A program made the position numbers and the translations under genes. DNA of 64,000 bases. It comes from Enterobacter kobei (GTDB lineage: Bacteria > Pseudomonadota > Gammaproteobacteria > Enterobacterales > Enterobacteriaceae). Position 1 is the stretch's first letter. Each line of letters starts with the position of its first letter. Positions 45,789 through 53,641 of this stretch are shown here, one piece after another. The notes under the pieces were generated by a model. The model did no database searches. It worked only from the letters and a program-made list of their open reading frames with translations, and was not told the DNA's origin. The stretch covers positions 992,001-1,056,000 of the forward strand of contig NZ_AP024590.1 of the NCBI RefSeq assembly GCF_018323985.1. The letters are read 5' to 3'.

Positions 45789-48700
45789 ATGCAGGTGTTC
45801 AAATCGTTCTGGCAGGCGGGGTATGAGGGTGCCGATCATATCACCCGAAATAATGATGCGCTTTCAATGAATAACGCCACGGCCCATGATAAAAAACATC
45901 AGCAGGATTATCAGGCGCTCGCTCCATTTGAAATAAAAACCGTCAGGGAAAGTGTTGGCTGGCGACTGGTGGAAAATGAACGGGGCTACGATTTTTCTTC
46001 CGTGGCTGAAAAAATGGCGTCAGCCAAAGAGAATGACATTCAAATTTGCTGGACAATTTGTCATTACGGCTGGCCGGAAAATATTGATTTTTTTTCAGAG
46101 GAGTTTATTTCGCGCTTCGCTGAGCTATGCGGTGCACTGGCAACATTTCTGCGCCCCTATTATGACGAAGCTCCTGTTTATTCCCCGGTTAATGAAATTT
46201 CTTTTACCAGCTGGGGGATTTCAGTGGGGATATTTGCCCCGTCTCTCAGCCCGCTTGATCCAACCGGCATTCACAGCAAACGACAGCTGGTTCGTGCCGC
46301 CATCGCCGCCAGTGACGCCATCTGGCAGGCCGATCCACGGGCGCGACTTTTACACTGCGATCCGATTATCCATCTGGTGCCGGAGGATGACAGTGCCGAC
46401 GCGCAGCAACGCGCCAGCGACTGGCACGGCGCGCAGTTTCAGGCCTGGGACATGCTTGCCGGGCGTCTGGAGCCGGAGCTGGGCGGTGCGCCGCGTTATC
46501 TGGATTTGATTGGCGCGAATTACTACCACAGCAATCAGTGGGAAAGCGAAACCAACCATCGCCTCTGGTGGCATCTGGGGGACAGCAGGCGGAAAAAGCT
46601 GCACAGCCTGCTGGAAGAACTTTATCAGCGCTATCAACGCCCGATCCTGCTGGCTGAAACCAGCCACGTAGGCAGCGGGCGGGGCGCATGGATCACGGAA
46701 ACCGCCCGTGAAGTGGCACAGGCGCAAATTGCCGGTGTGGAGACGCTGGGGATCTGCCTTTACCCCATTATTGACCGTCCGGACTGGGAGAACCTCGCGG
46801 TCTGGCACCGCAGCGGATTATGGAATATCGACCCCGAAGGGAGCGACCCTTTTGCACGTCAGCTTGATCCGGTTTATGCCCGGGCGCTCCATCGCGCCCG
46901 GCAGATGCTCGATCATTTTCAATGTTTATTCAGCATGGCGCACAGGGCCTGCCAGGAGAAAAAACCGATGAAAAGAATCTACGTTTTTAGCCATCTGCGC
47001 TGGGATTTTGTTTTTCAGCGCCCGCAGCATCTGATGACCCGTCTGGCTGAGCATTACGCGATATTTTTTATCGAAGAGCCGGTCTTTTCCGCTGATGAAC
47101 CCGCGCTGACCCTGAGCCAGCCTGCGCCGAACGTGACCGTGGTGAAACCGCATACGCCGTCGCCGGTGAGCGGTTTTCACGACGGGCAGATCGAGTATAT
47201 GCAGTCGCTGCTGGCGGAAATTACCGAGGACGACGAAACGCCGATCGTCTGGTTTTATACGCCAATGGCGCTGCCGCTGCTGAAAGTGTTTTCTCCCGCG
47301 CTGGTGGTCTACGACTGCATGGATGAGCTGGCCGCCTTTGAAAAAGCGCCGCGCCAGCTGCTACAACGTGAATCCGCGCTGCTGTCACGGGCAGACATTG
47401 TCTTCACCGGCGGGCCGAGCCTGTACGCCGCGAAAGCCGGACGGCATCATAACGTGCACTGTTTCACCAGTAGCGTCGATGCCGTGCACTTTGAGCAGGC
47501 GCTGGATCGGGCCAATCATCACCCCTTGCAGGAGAGCATTCCCCATCCGCGCCTCGGGTTTTGCGGCGTGATCGATGAGCGTATGGATCTGGGAATGATC
47601 AGCGCGCTGGCGGATGCGCATCCCGACTGGCAGCTGGTGATGGTCGGGCCGGTGGTGAAAATCGATCCGGCTACCTTGCCGCAGCGGGACAATATTCATT
47701 ACCTCGGCATGCAGCCTTATCAGGCGCTGCCGCACTTTCTGGCGGGCTGGGACGTGTGTCTGATGCCGTTTGCGCTGAACGCCTCCACGCAGTTTATCAG
47801 CCCGACCAAAGTACTGGAGTATATGGCCGCGCAGTTGCCGGTGGTCAGCACGCCTATCACCGACGTGGAAAAACCCTATGGTCACGTGGTGGCAATTGCC
47901 CGCACGCCGGAGGAATACGTTCGCGCCTGTGAAGCCGCACTGGAAATGAACGAGGCGACCCGCCATAACCAACAGCAAGTAATGCAGGGTATTGTGGCGG
48001 CGACCTCTTGGGATCACACTGCGGAAAAAATGCACCGGCTGATGGATGACATGCTGTACAGCACGCCGCCGGAAAGTGAGCTCAGCGCCACGGCGGACAT
48101 CGCCGTCGAGCTGAACGACGCCGCCGTATTACGTCTGACGCCGCCGCACCATAATCCTGCGGTGTCCACCCGCTGCCTGATCCTTGGGGCAGGGCCGACT
48201 GGCCTGAGCGCGGCCTTCCATTACGGCGAAGGCGCAACCCTGCTTGAGCGAAATGCTACCGTCGGCGGCCTGTGCCGCTCCATCGAAGATCAAGGCTTCA
48301 CCTTCGATTATGCGGGGCACATTATGTTCTCTGAGGACAGCTACGTGAAGGCGCTGTACGACATGCTGCTCGGCAGCAACCTGCACTGGCAGGCGCGGGA
48401 AGCCTGGGTCTATACCGATGGCGTTTACACCCGTTATCCTTTCCAGGGCGCGCTGTACGGCCTGCCGCCAGGCATCATCAAAGAGTGTATTCTCGGCGCG
48501 ATAGAGGCCCGCTATGGGGTAGCATCGACGGCGAAAACCGTCTCGATCCGCAGTGATAAAGAGGTGAGCAGCTGTGAAAGCAACAGCGCCGGGACGCTGG
48601 TGGACTGCTGCGCAGACGGCAGTATCCCGGATCTGAGCAGTAACGACAGCGCGCAGGACGCCGCGCCGCAGGACAACTTTGAGAGCTTCATCTATAAAAC

Positions 48701-49616
48701 GTGGGGCGCGGGCATCGCCAGGCACTTTGCTATTCCGTACAACAAAAAACTGTGGACGGTGCCGCTCGCCGATATGGAAACCTCCTGGCTGGGCGGGCGC
48801 GTGCCGCTGCCGGATCTGGCGCAGATCATTGAAGGTGCGTTGACGGAAAAAGGCAAGCCGATGGGTCCGAACGCCTTCTTCGGCTATCCGCTGAAAGGCG
48901 GGTTCCAGGCGCTGATGACCGCCTTTTTACCTTATATCAAAGGTACTGTAGAAACCGGGGCTGACGTGAAGCGCATCTTTGCCCAGCAGCATCTGGCGGT
49001 GCTGGCGGATGGCAGGCAGTATCGCTATGAACAGCTGATCAGCACCATGCCGTTGCCGCAGCTTATTCATATTATGGGCGATGAAGTGCCGCTATCCGTG
49101 CGGGCGGCGGCAAACGGGCTGCGTCATGTGTCGGTGCGCTGTGTCAATCTGGGGATTGGCCGGGCGAACTTAACCGACAAGCACTGGATCTATTTTGCCG
49201 GCAGAACGGTTTTCCACCGCATTTTTGTCCAGGGCAATGCCAGCCCGCACTGCAACCCGCAAAATGGCTTCGGGCTGACCTGCGAGATCAGCTATTCGCC
49301 GGATAAGCCACTGCCGGAGCAGGGGCAGGCGTTAATCGACAGATGTATCCGGGAGTGTATCGAAGCGGGCATTTTTAACGCAGACGATACGGTACTGACC
49401 GCAAACCAGGTGGATATTCCCTGCGCCTATGTGATTTACGATCATAAGCGTAAAGAAAATGTCGAAACGGTCAGAAAATGGTTGTTATCCCGCGACATTA
49501 TTCTTTCTGGCCGTTATAGCGAGTGGGAATATTACAATTCCGACCATGCGTTTATTGCCGGTAAAGTCGCGGCCGAAAAAGTGAAAAGCGACGAATACCG
49601 TCATTCCGGTTTATAA
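45789..49616 (+). CDS. Three-domain fusion: GH-A glycosidase-like, glycosyltransferase and UDP-galactopyranose-mutase-like flavoprotein
   Basis: A 1,275-residue cytosolic-looking protein without signal peptide. Domain 1 (about 1-390) resembles clan GH-A barrels: acid/base Glu136 in SPVNEISF and nucleophile Glu290 in LLAETSHVG. Domain 2 (about 394-760) is a GT-B glycosyltransferase starting MKRIYVFSHLRWDFVFQRPQ, with the family-4 style SPTKVLEYMA motif at 681-690. Domain 3 (about 795-1270) is FAD-binding (CLILGAGPTGLSAAF) and similar to UDP-galactopyranose mutases and protoporphyrinogen oxidases, with a Ser/Asp-rich insertion at about 917-962. Start ATG 45789 follows GCGGAGGCG. Met394 has its own AGGAG site. 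Probably builds or remodels a surface or storage glycan; exact product unknown. Confidence 0.85.
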   Translation: MQVFKSFWQAGYEGADHITRNNDALSMNNATAHDKKHQQDYQALAPFEIKTVRESVGWRLVENERGYDFSSVAEKMASAKENDIQICWTICHYGWPENIDFFSEEFISRFAELCGALATFLRPYYDEAPVYSPVNEISFTSWGISVGIFAPSLSPLDPTGIHSKRQLVRAAIAASDAIWQADPRARLLHCDPIIHLVPEDDSADAQQRASDWHGAQFQAWDMLAGRLEPELGGAPRYLDLIGANYYHSNQWESETNHRLWWHLGDSRRKKLHSLLEELYQRYQRPILLAETSHVGSGRGAWITETAREVAQAQIAGVETLGICLYPIIDRPDWENLAVWHRSGLWNIDPEGSDPFARQLDPVYARALHRARQMLDHFQCLFSMAHRACQEKKPMKRIYVFSHLRWDFVFQRPQHLMTRLAEHYAIFFIEEPVFSADEPALTLSQPAPNVTVVKPHTPSPVSGFHDGQIEYMQSLLAEITEDDETPIVWFYTPMALPLLKVFSPALVVYDCMDELAAFEKAPRQLLQRESALLSRADIVFTGGPSLYAAKAGRHHNVHCFTSSVDAVHFEQALDRANHHPLQESIPHPRLGFCGVIDERMDLGMISALADAHPDWQLVMVGPVVKIDPATLPQRDNIHYLGMQPYQALPHFLAGWDVCLMPFALNASTQFISPTKVLEYMAAQLPVVSTPITDVEKPYGHVVAIARTPEEYVRACEAALEMNEATRHNQQQVMQGIVAATSWDHTAEKMHRLMDDMLYSTPPESELSATADIAVELNDAAVLRLTPPHHNPAVSTRCLILGAGPTGLSAAFHYGEGATLLERNATVGGLCRSIEDQGFTFDYAGHIMFSEDSYVKALYDMLLGSNLHWQAREAWVYTDGVYTRYPFQGALYGLPPGIIKECILGAIEARYGVASTAKTVSIRSDKEVSSCESNSAGTLVDCCADGSIPDLSSNDSAQDAAPQDNFESFIYKTWGAGIARHFAIPYNKKLWTVPLADMETSWLGGRVPLPDLAQIIEGALTEKGKPMGPNAFFGYPLKGGFQALMTAFLPYIKGTVETGADVKRIFAQQHLAVLADGRQYRYEQLISTMPLPQLIHIMGDEVPLSVRAAANGLRHVSVRCVNLGIGRANLTDKHWIYFAGRTVFHRIFVQGNASPHCNPQNGFGLTCEISYSPDKPLPEQGQALIDRCIRECIEAGIFNADDTVLTANQVDIPCAYVIYDHKRKENVETVRKWLLSRDIILSGRYSEWEYYNSDHAFIAGKVAAEKVKSDEYRHSGL

Positions 49617-49626
49617 AGGTTTTTCA

Positions 49627-49650
49627 CACCGGGCAGGTCGCTGCCCGGTG
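49627..49650 (+). terminator. Stem-loop after the fusion gene
   Basis: CACCGGGCAG-GTCG-CTGCCCGGTG is a perfect 10-bp stem with a four-base loop, 10 bp after the stop codon. The following sequence is AT-rich without a clean T run. Confidence 0.7.
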
Positions 49651-49780
49651 AATATATTCAGTATTTTTAGTTTGTTACTCGTCACAATTCCTCCCTGTCA
49701 TATTTCATCAACAGATCTGCCTTACCTCTTTATTTATGATGCATCGCCTCAGGATGAGGAGAGTTCAAAGGAAGACGACA

Positions 49781-50304
49781 ATGAAACGACAACCTCTTTT
49801 GTGCTTGCTGGGTACTTCTCTATTATTAGTGTCTGTCAGGTCAACGCAGCGGAAAATAGCTTTTTCGTTAAAACCAAACTGCTGACATCCTCCAGCGAAA
49901 CCCACACTATCGCGGCCGAACCCGCCACGGTTTCTTTAACAGTCATGGGTATAAACAGCAACAGTATTGTCGACTCAACGCCTTATCTGACGATACAGCT
50001 GCCGGGCAGGTGAAAGATGAAAAGGTCTGGCGCGGTCGCTATAACAGTAACGTGCTGAAAATTATTACGATGGCGTCCCTGAAAGCCGCTGATTTTGTTT
50101 CGGTGATCCTGGTGCGCTGACATGTCCTGTCCGGACAAAGGCTCGATGGTGAGCTACAACGCGCGTAACTATCGCAGCCGCTGGGAAGCCAAAGGCGAAA
50201 TACCTGGTGTGTCGCCGGTATGGGAGCCACAAGGCACCTGTTATGTACCTGTCGTGCCGCAGCTGGCGGTGAAAGAAACTGGCATTAATGCTGTGTCATA
50301 TTGA
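49781..50304 (+). pseudogene. Decayed secreted chitin-binding protein gene
   Basis: The pieces of one gene lie in different frames. From ATG 49781 (AGGAAG upstream) the reading MKRQPLLCLLGTSLLLVS is a signal peptide. A frame change leads to QVNAAENSFFVKTK, giving a good VNA-A cleavage site. That frame stops at 50013; a third frame (KDEKVWRGRYNSNVLK) stops at 50118. The last piece, to 50304, contains GSMVSYNARNYRSRWEAKGEIPG with Trp and Cys residues, typical of the family 5/12 chitin-binding module. The parent protein was probably an exported chitin- or GlcNAc-binding protein. Confidence 0.7.
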
Positions 50305-50309
50305 CTAAA

Positions 50310-50340
50310 CAGGCAGGGAAAATTGCCTGCCTTTTTTTTT
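50310..50340 (+). terminator. Intrinsic terminator after the chitin-binding pseudogene
   Basis: AGGCAGG and CCTGCCT pair around GAAAATTG and are followed by at least nine T. Confidence 0.9.
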
Positions 50341-50535
50341 AATGTTATTAAATATTTTTTAAATTCCCCGTTTCGTTATATTTCGATCTCGTGCTTTAAG
50401 ATAAATCCAGGTATTAATGGCACGATTAATATAAAGCCATTTATATTTGCTTCTGCACGCCCAGCTACTATAGTTAATATTGCCTGACGGGGAAATACTT
50501 CCCCAGCTTTACCAAAACACAATGAGGTATTAATT

Positions 50536-50712
50536 ATGACTCAGCAACGTGGCGGTTCCGGTAATTTCTCACAAGATCGTGAACGCGCATCTGAAGCGGG
50601 GAAAAAAGGCGGCCAGCAAAGCGGCGGCAACTTCAAAAATGACCCTGAAAGAGCCTCAGAAGCCGGTAAAAAAGGCGGTAAAAATAGCCATGGCGGCGGA
50701 CGTTCATCCTGA
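50536..50712 (+). CDS. yciG: KGG-domain stress protein YciG
   Basis: A 58-residue protein made of two KGG repeats: NFSQDRERASEAGKKGG and NFKNDPERASEAGKKGG, ending in a Gly/Ser tail. It is highly hydrophilic. The ribosome-binding site AATGAGGTATTAATT precedes the ATG. YciG relatives are general-stress proteins under RpoS in E. coli and Salmonella, where yciG leads yciGFE(-katN). Here yciG is on the opposite strand to katN and yciE, and yciF is not present. Its biochemical role is not known. Confidence 0.92.
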   Translation: MTQQRGGSGNFSQDRERASEAGKKGGQQSGGNFKNDPERASEAGKKGGKNSHGGGRSS

Positions 50713-50787
50713 TCTGCCCATGCGATAACCGGTGTTCTTTCATTTGCTGACGTACACTAGAACGTTAAAAAATTAAAGAACCGGTAC

Positions 50788-50829
50788 TGGCAATCCTGCA
50801 CTAACGTGTGGGGTTGCCATTTTGTTTTA
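50788..50829 (+). terminator. Terminator downstream of yciG
   Basis: TGGCAATCC pairs with GGGTTGCCA, with a loop of about 14 bases, followed by TTTTGTTTT. Confidence 0.75.
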
Positions 50830-50861
50830 TGGTAAAGAATAAATTTTAACGCGTTATATTA

Positions 50862-51359
50862 TTAAGCTTTCAATTCTTCCAGCAGCATAATCGCACCGGC
50901 CATCGCATAATTTGCGGCTTGCAATAATACCGCCTCGCTATCCCCTTCAAATTTTTTACACTGGGTATAGGCTTCTGAACCCGGTAATTCCCATGCAAAC
51001 CAGATCGTACCTGCCGGTGTACCATCTTCACCGCCATCAGGCCCGGCATAACCGCTGACTGCAATCGCCACATCCGCACCAGAGTGGGCAAGTGCGCCAG
51101 CCGTCATTTCAATGACCGTGTGCTGGCTGACCGCAGTATGCGTATCAATAGTTTTCTTCTTCACGCCAAGGGTGGTGATTTTTGCTTCATCAGTGAAGGT
51201 AACAAAACCGCTGCCATAGAACGAGGGGGTGTCTTTTGCTGCACACAATGCAGAGGCGATTTGCCCACCCGTACAGGACTCGGCCGTTGTCAGATATAAT
51301 TTCTTTTCCGTCAGTAAGCGACCTAACTCATTCGCAATCGACGCCGAGGGCATTGTCAT
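50862..51359 (-). CDS. CinA C-terminal family protein (PncC/YdeJ-like nicotinamide-nucleotide amidase)
   Basis: A 165-residue protein of the CinA_C/PncC family, whose members deamidate nicotinamide mononucleotide. Family motifs are TTAESCTGGQIASALC, YGSGFVTFTDEAK, AVSQHTVIEMTAGAL and AVSGYAGPDGGEDGTPAGTIWFA. AAGGAGTTTGTT precedes the ATG. The protein is closer to the stand-alone YdeJ-type paralogs than to full CinA, which has an extra N-terminal domain. It lies 65 bp after katN on the same strand, which suggests a stress-linked unit. Confidence 0.85.
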   Translation of the reverse strand: MTMPSASIANELGRLLTEKKLYLTTAESCTGGQIASALCAAKDTPSFYGSGFVTFTDEAKITTLGVKKKTIDTHTAVSQHTVIEMTAGALAHSGADVAIAVSGYAGPDGGEDGTPAGTIWFAWELPGSEAYTQCKKFEGDSEAVLLQAANYAMAGAIMLLEELKA

Positions 51360-51424
51360 AACAAACTCCTTAACGGCGCGAGCCCGGAATAATATCCGGG
51401 CTCGCTCAGAATGCGTTGAAAAAA

Positions 51425-52324
51425 TTAAACGTCTTTTTTCGCAGCGTTATTTTCTATTGGCTCTGCAACCGCACCCAGGTCGGTGCCGGTGACCGGGTTA
51501 ATGGATGGATCGGATTGGGTACGCTTGATCATCGCCAGCAGATCGCTTTCCTGCTGGGCGGGCAGCGTCACAGACGCTTTACCGTCGCCACCGTCGACCG
51601 CAGGCTGCGGATCAGCAACATAATTAAAGTTCTCGTCGCTGTTCCAGCTACCACGCACTTCTTCACCTTCAGACATATTGAAGTAGGTGTTCGCGTACTG
51701 CTCAATTGGCGGCAGTTTACCCGGTGGGAAGTTATTGCGAATGGAGTACAGGGCTTTTTCGAAAGACATCTGGTGCGCCACTTCTCGCGTCATCAAAAAG
51801 CCCAGCGCATCTTTAACACCTGGATCGTCCGTCAGGTTGATCAGGCGCTCATAGATGATTTTCGCACGCGCTTCAGCAGCGATATTAGAGCGCAGATCCG
51901 CAGTAGGTTCGCCAATGGTGTCAATATACGCTGCCGTCCAGGGCACACCTGCAGAGTTCGTCAGCGGAGTACCGCCGCCGTACAGCAAGGAGGTGATATG
52001 ACTGTCATTGCCGCGGCCGGTCAGGGAACGATACAGCTCTGCTTCTTTTTCCGTGCCTTCAGCCAGTTCGCCTTTGGCGCCTTTATTCAGCATACCGACC
52101 AGCGTACCGATGATTTCGAGGTGGCTCAGCTCTTCAGTAGCGATATCCAGCAGCATATCTTTGCGGCCTGGATCATCATCACTCAGACCCTGGGTAAAAT
52201 AACGGCAGGCGGCAGCCAGTTCGCCCTGCGGGCCGCCAAACTGCTCAAGTAAAAGGTTAGCAAGGCCTGGATTAGGCTCTGCTACACGAACGGTGTACTG
52301 TAATTGCTTCACATGTCTAAACAT
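51425..52324 (-). CDS. katN: Manganese catalase KatN
   Basis: Non-heme di-manganese catalase, 299 residues. Metal ligands are visible in the ferritin-like bundle: Glu in GPQGELAAACRYF, EELSHLE, EARAKIIYE and EVAHQMSFEKAL. The C-terminal 60 residues are a loose Pro/Ala/Asp-rich extension. KatN in Salmonella is expressed under RpoS control with the yciGFE genes. Here it follows yciE by 63 bp. Confidence 0.95.
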   Translation of the reverse strand: MFRHVKQLQYTVRVAEPNPGLANLLLEQFGGPQGELAAACRYFTQGLSDDDPGRKDMLLDIATEELSHLEIIGTLVGMLNKGAKGELAEGTEKEAELYRSLTGRGNDSHITSLLYGGGTPLTNSAGVPWTAAYIDTIGEPTADLRSNIAAEARAKIIYERLINLTDDPGVKDALGFLMTREVAHQMSFEKALYSIRNNFPPGKLPPIEQYANTYFNMSEGEEVRGSWNSDENFNYVADPQPAVDGGDGKASVTLPAQQESDLLAMIKRTQSDPSINPVTGTDLGAVAEPIENNAAKKDV

Positions 52325-52387
52325 AATTTCCTCTGTCTTATCATCGTCGCCCGAAGGCGTGGTCTGCGCCGGTTCTCAGTGGAAAAA

Positions 52388-52894
52388 TTACTTTTTAGCT
52401 TCGGTATCGGGCGTTGCAGAACGGATCATGAATTGCTCGGTGACGTCAGGAATATGGGTAATGCACCATTCCGCCATCGCTTTTTCTTGTTCAAGGATTT
52501 GTGCAAATACGCGGGCACCTTCTTCATCGCCGGCCAGTTTTGCCGCTGCGATCAGTGAGGTATAACAGGCAATCTCGAAGTGCTCGAACACATAACCGCT
52601 GATGGCACCTTTCACCACTTCGTCAGGGGTCATCATGCCGCCGACAGCCTGACCCAGTGCGGCCATTTTGCTCATCGCATCTTTTACAACAGAATTAGAG
52701 ACGCCATTGCGTTCAATGACCTGATCCAGCAGGACTTGTTGCTGACGCGTTTCTTCGATGTGCTGCACAATGCGGGACTTCAGATCGGGGTAATGCTCCA
52801 GGCGGTCTGCCATTTTAGACAGCATAGACTCAGCTTGTTTTTCCATCGCATGAGCATCACGCAACCAGTCATGATAATTTTCCAGATGAGTCAT
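52388..52894 (-). CDS. yciE: YciE/YciF ferroxidase family protein YciE
   Basis: Ferritin-like four-helix protein (DUF892), 168 residues, the same length as E. coli YciE. Conserved: YHDWLRDAHAMEKQAESML, MSKMAALGQAVGG, SGYVFEHFEIACYTSL and a repeating Glu/His pattern for a di-metal site. Start ATG at 52894 follows ATCAGGAGAAAGTAAT; the longer reading upstream lacks a good site. It heads the yciE-katN unit; its partner yciF is absent. Confidence 0.93.
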   Translation of the reverse strand: MTHLENYHDWLRDAHAMEKQAESMLSKMADRLEHYPDLKSRIVQHIEETRQQQVLLDQVIERNGVSNSVVKDAMSKMAALGQAVGGMMTPDEVVKGAISGYVFEHFEIACYTSLIAAAKLAGDEEGARVFAQILEQEKAMAEWCITHIPDVTEQFMIRSATPDTEAKK

Positions 52895-53421
52895 ATTACT
52901 TTCTCCTGATATAACATCGTTGTAGGCCATATATACGGTGGGGGAATGCTATCGTCACCATCATAATTTCCCGCCGTTATAGGTTTACCGGACATGCTGA
53001 AAACAGCGAAACATCATGCTGAATATTATGTTTCAATGTTTTCATTATTTTACTTACTGGTAGTTAAGCGTAGCACAGGGTTCAATTCACGCTAACCTAA
53101 TGCAAATATTTTTGTAAACCAGGAGTTTTCATGAATAAGTATTAGTCATTGATGGTGAGGCAAAAATCCATCCTGCATAATATATCCAATATCTCTTGTT
53201 TTGGTTTATTTAGTCGCTTCAGTAAATTTGTACATAAGACTAATCCTGAACGCTTGCATAAATTTTTAGAGCAAGTCTTTCTTGACAGTATTTAATATCA
53301 GGCCAGACTTAATAGTGTGTTTGAAATTAAATTGCTGGAATTAATAATATTCCTCTGATTATTTACGCTTCATTACAATGCGTAATTAAAGGCCTTAACA
53401 GATGTAATTCAGGAGGGCACG
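52895..53421. other. AT-rich gap with yciE promoter and possible tiny ORFs
   Basis: About 530 bp of low-GC DNA. The right half should hold nothing of yciE; its promoter lies next to 52900-53000, but no clear -10/-35 pair was assigned. AGGAGTTTTC at 53121-53130 precedes a five-codon reading (MNKY, stop). An ATG at 53152 opens 47 codons to 53295 (MVRQKSILHN...), without recognisable family or good ribosome-binding site. This looks like remnant or non-coding sequence. Confidence 0.4.
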
Positions 53422-53520
53422 ATGAAATATATGATGAATCCTATGGCTGGCCAGAAAGACGATCCTTCAGAAGCGCCGGAGTCAGGTGATAAAACGGATG
53501 CGGATCCGAAGAAGAAGTAA
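53422..53520 (+). CDS. 32-residue hydrophilic small protein
   Basis: ATG at 53422 is preceded by a near-perfect ribosome-binding site (AGGAGGGCACG). The peptide starts MKYMMNPMAG and ends in an Asp/Lys-rich tail (DKTDADPKKK). A strong hairpin follows 15 bp after the stop. Composition resembles small stress peptides found near yciG-like genes, but I do not recognise the family. The start signal and the hairpin argue that it is translated. Confidence 0.55.
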   Translation: MKYMMNPMAGQKDDPSEAPESGDKTDADPKKK

Positions 53521-53535
53521 CGCCAGCCCGCTGAT

Positions 53536-53560
53536 GAGATAGCGCATGGCGCGCTATCTC
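53536..53560 (+). terminator. Hairpin after the 32-residue small protein gene
   Basis: GAGATAGCGC-ATGGC-GCGCTATCTC, a perfect 10-bp stem, 15 bp downstream of the stop codon. It lacks a T run. Confidence 0.55.
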
Positions 53561-53591
53561 AGCCTCAGCAAGCAGTAAAAAAGCATGCTCG

Positions 53592-53636
53592 AAAGGGGAA
53601 AAACCAACGCTTTACGGCGGGTGTTTTTCCCCTTTT
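53592..53636. terminator. Terminator between the small ORF and the MFS gene
   Basis: AAAGGGGAAAAA and TTTTTCCCCTTT pair over a 20-base loop. It ends five bases before the MFS stop codon and can act on both strands. Confidence 0.75.
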
Positions 53637-53641
53637 ACTTA

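Noticed and set aside
49648..50013. A 121-codon frame after the fusion gene taken as a complete gene
   Set aside because: Its first 60 codons have no gene-like composition. Only the later part fits the chitin-binding pseudogene, whose true start is in another frame at 49781.
53152..53295. A 47-codon frame (MVRQKSILHN...) right of yciE
   Set aside because: No good ribosome-binding site and no recognised family; AT-rich composition alone can explain it.
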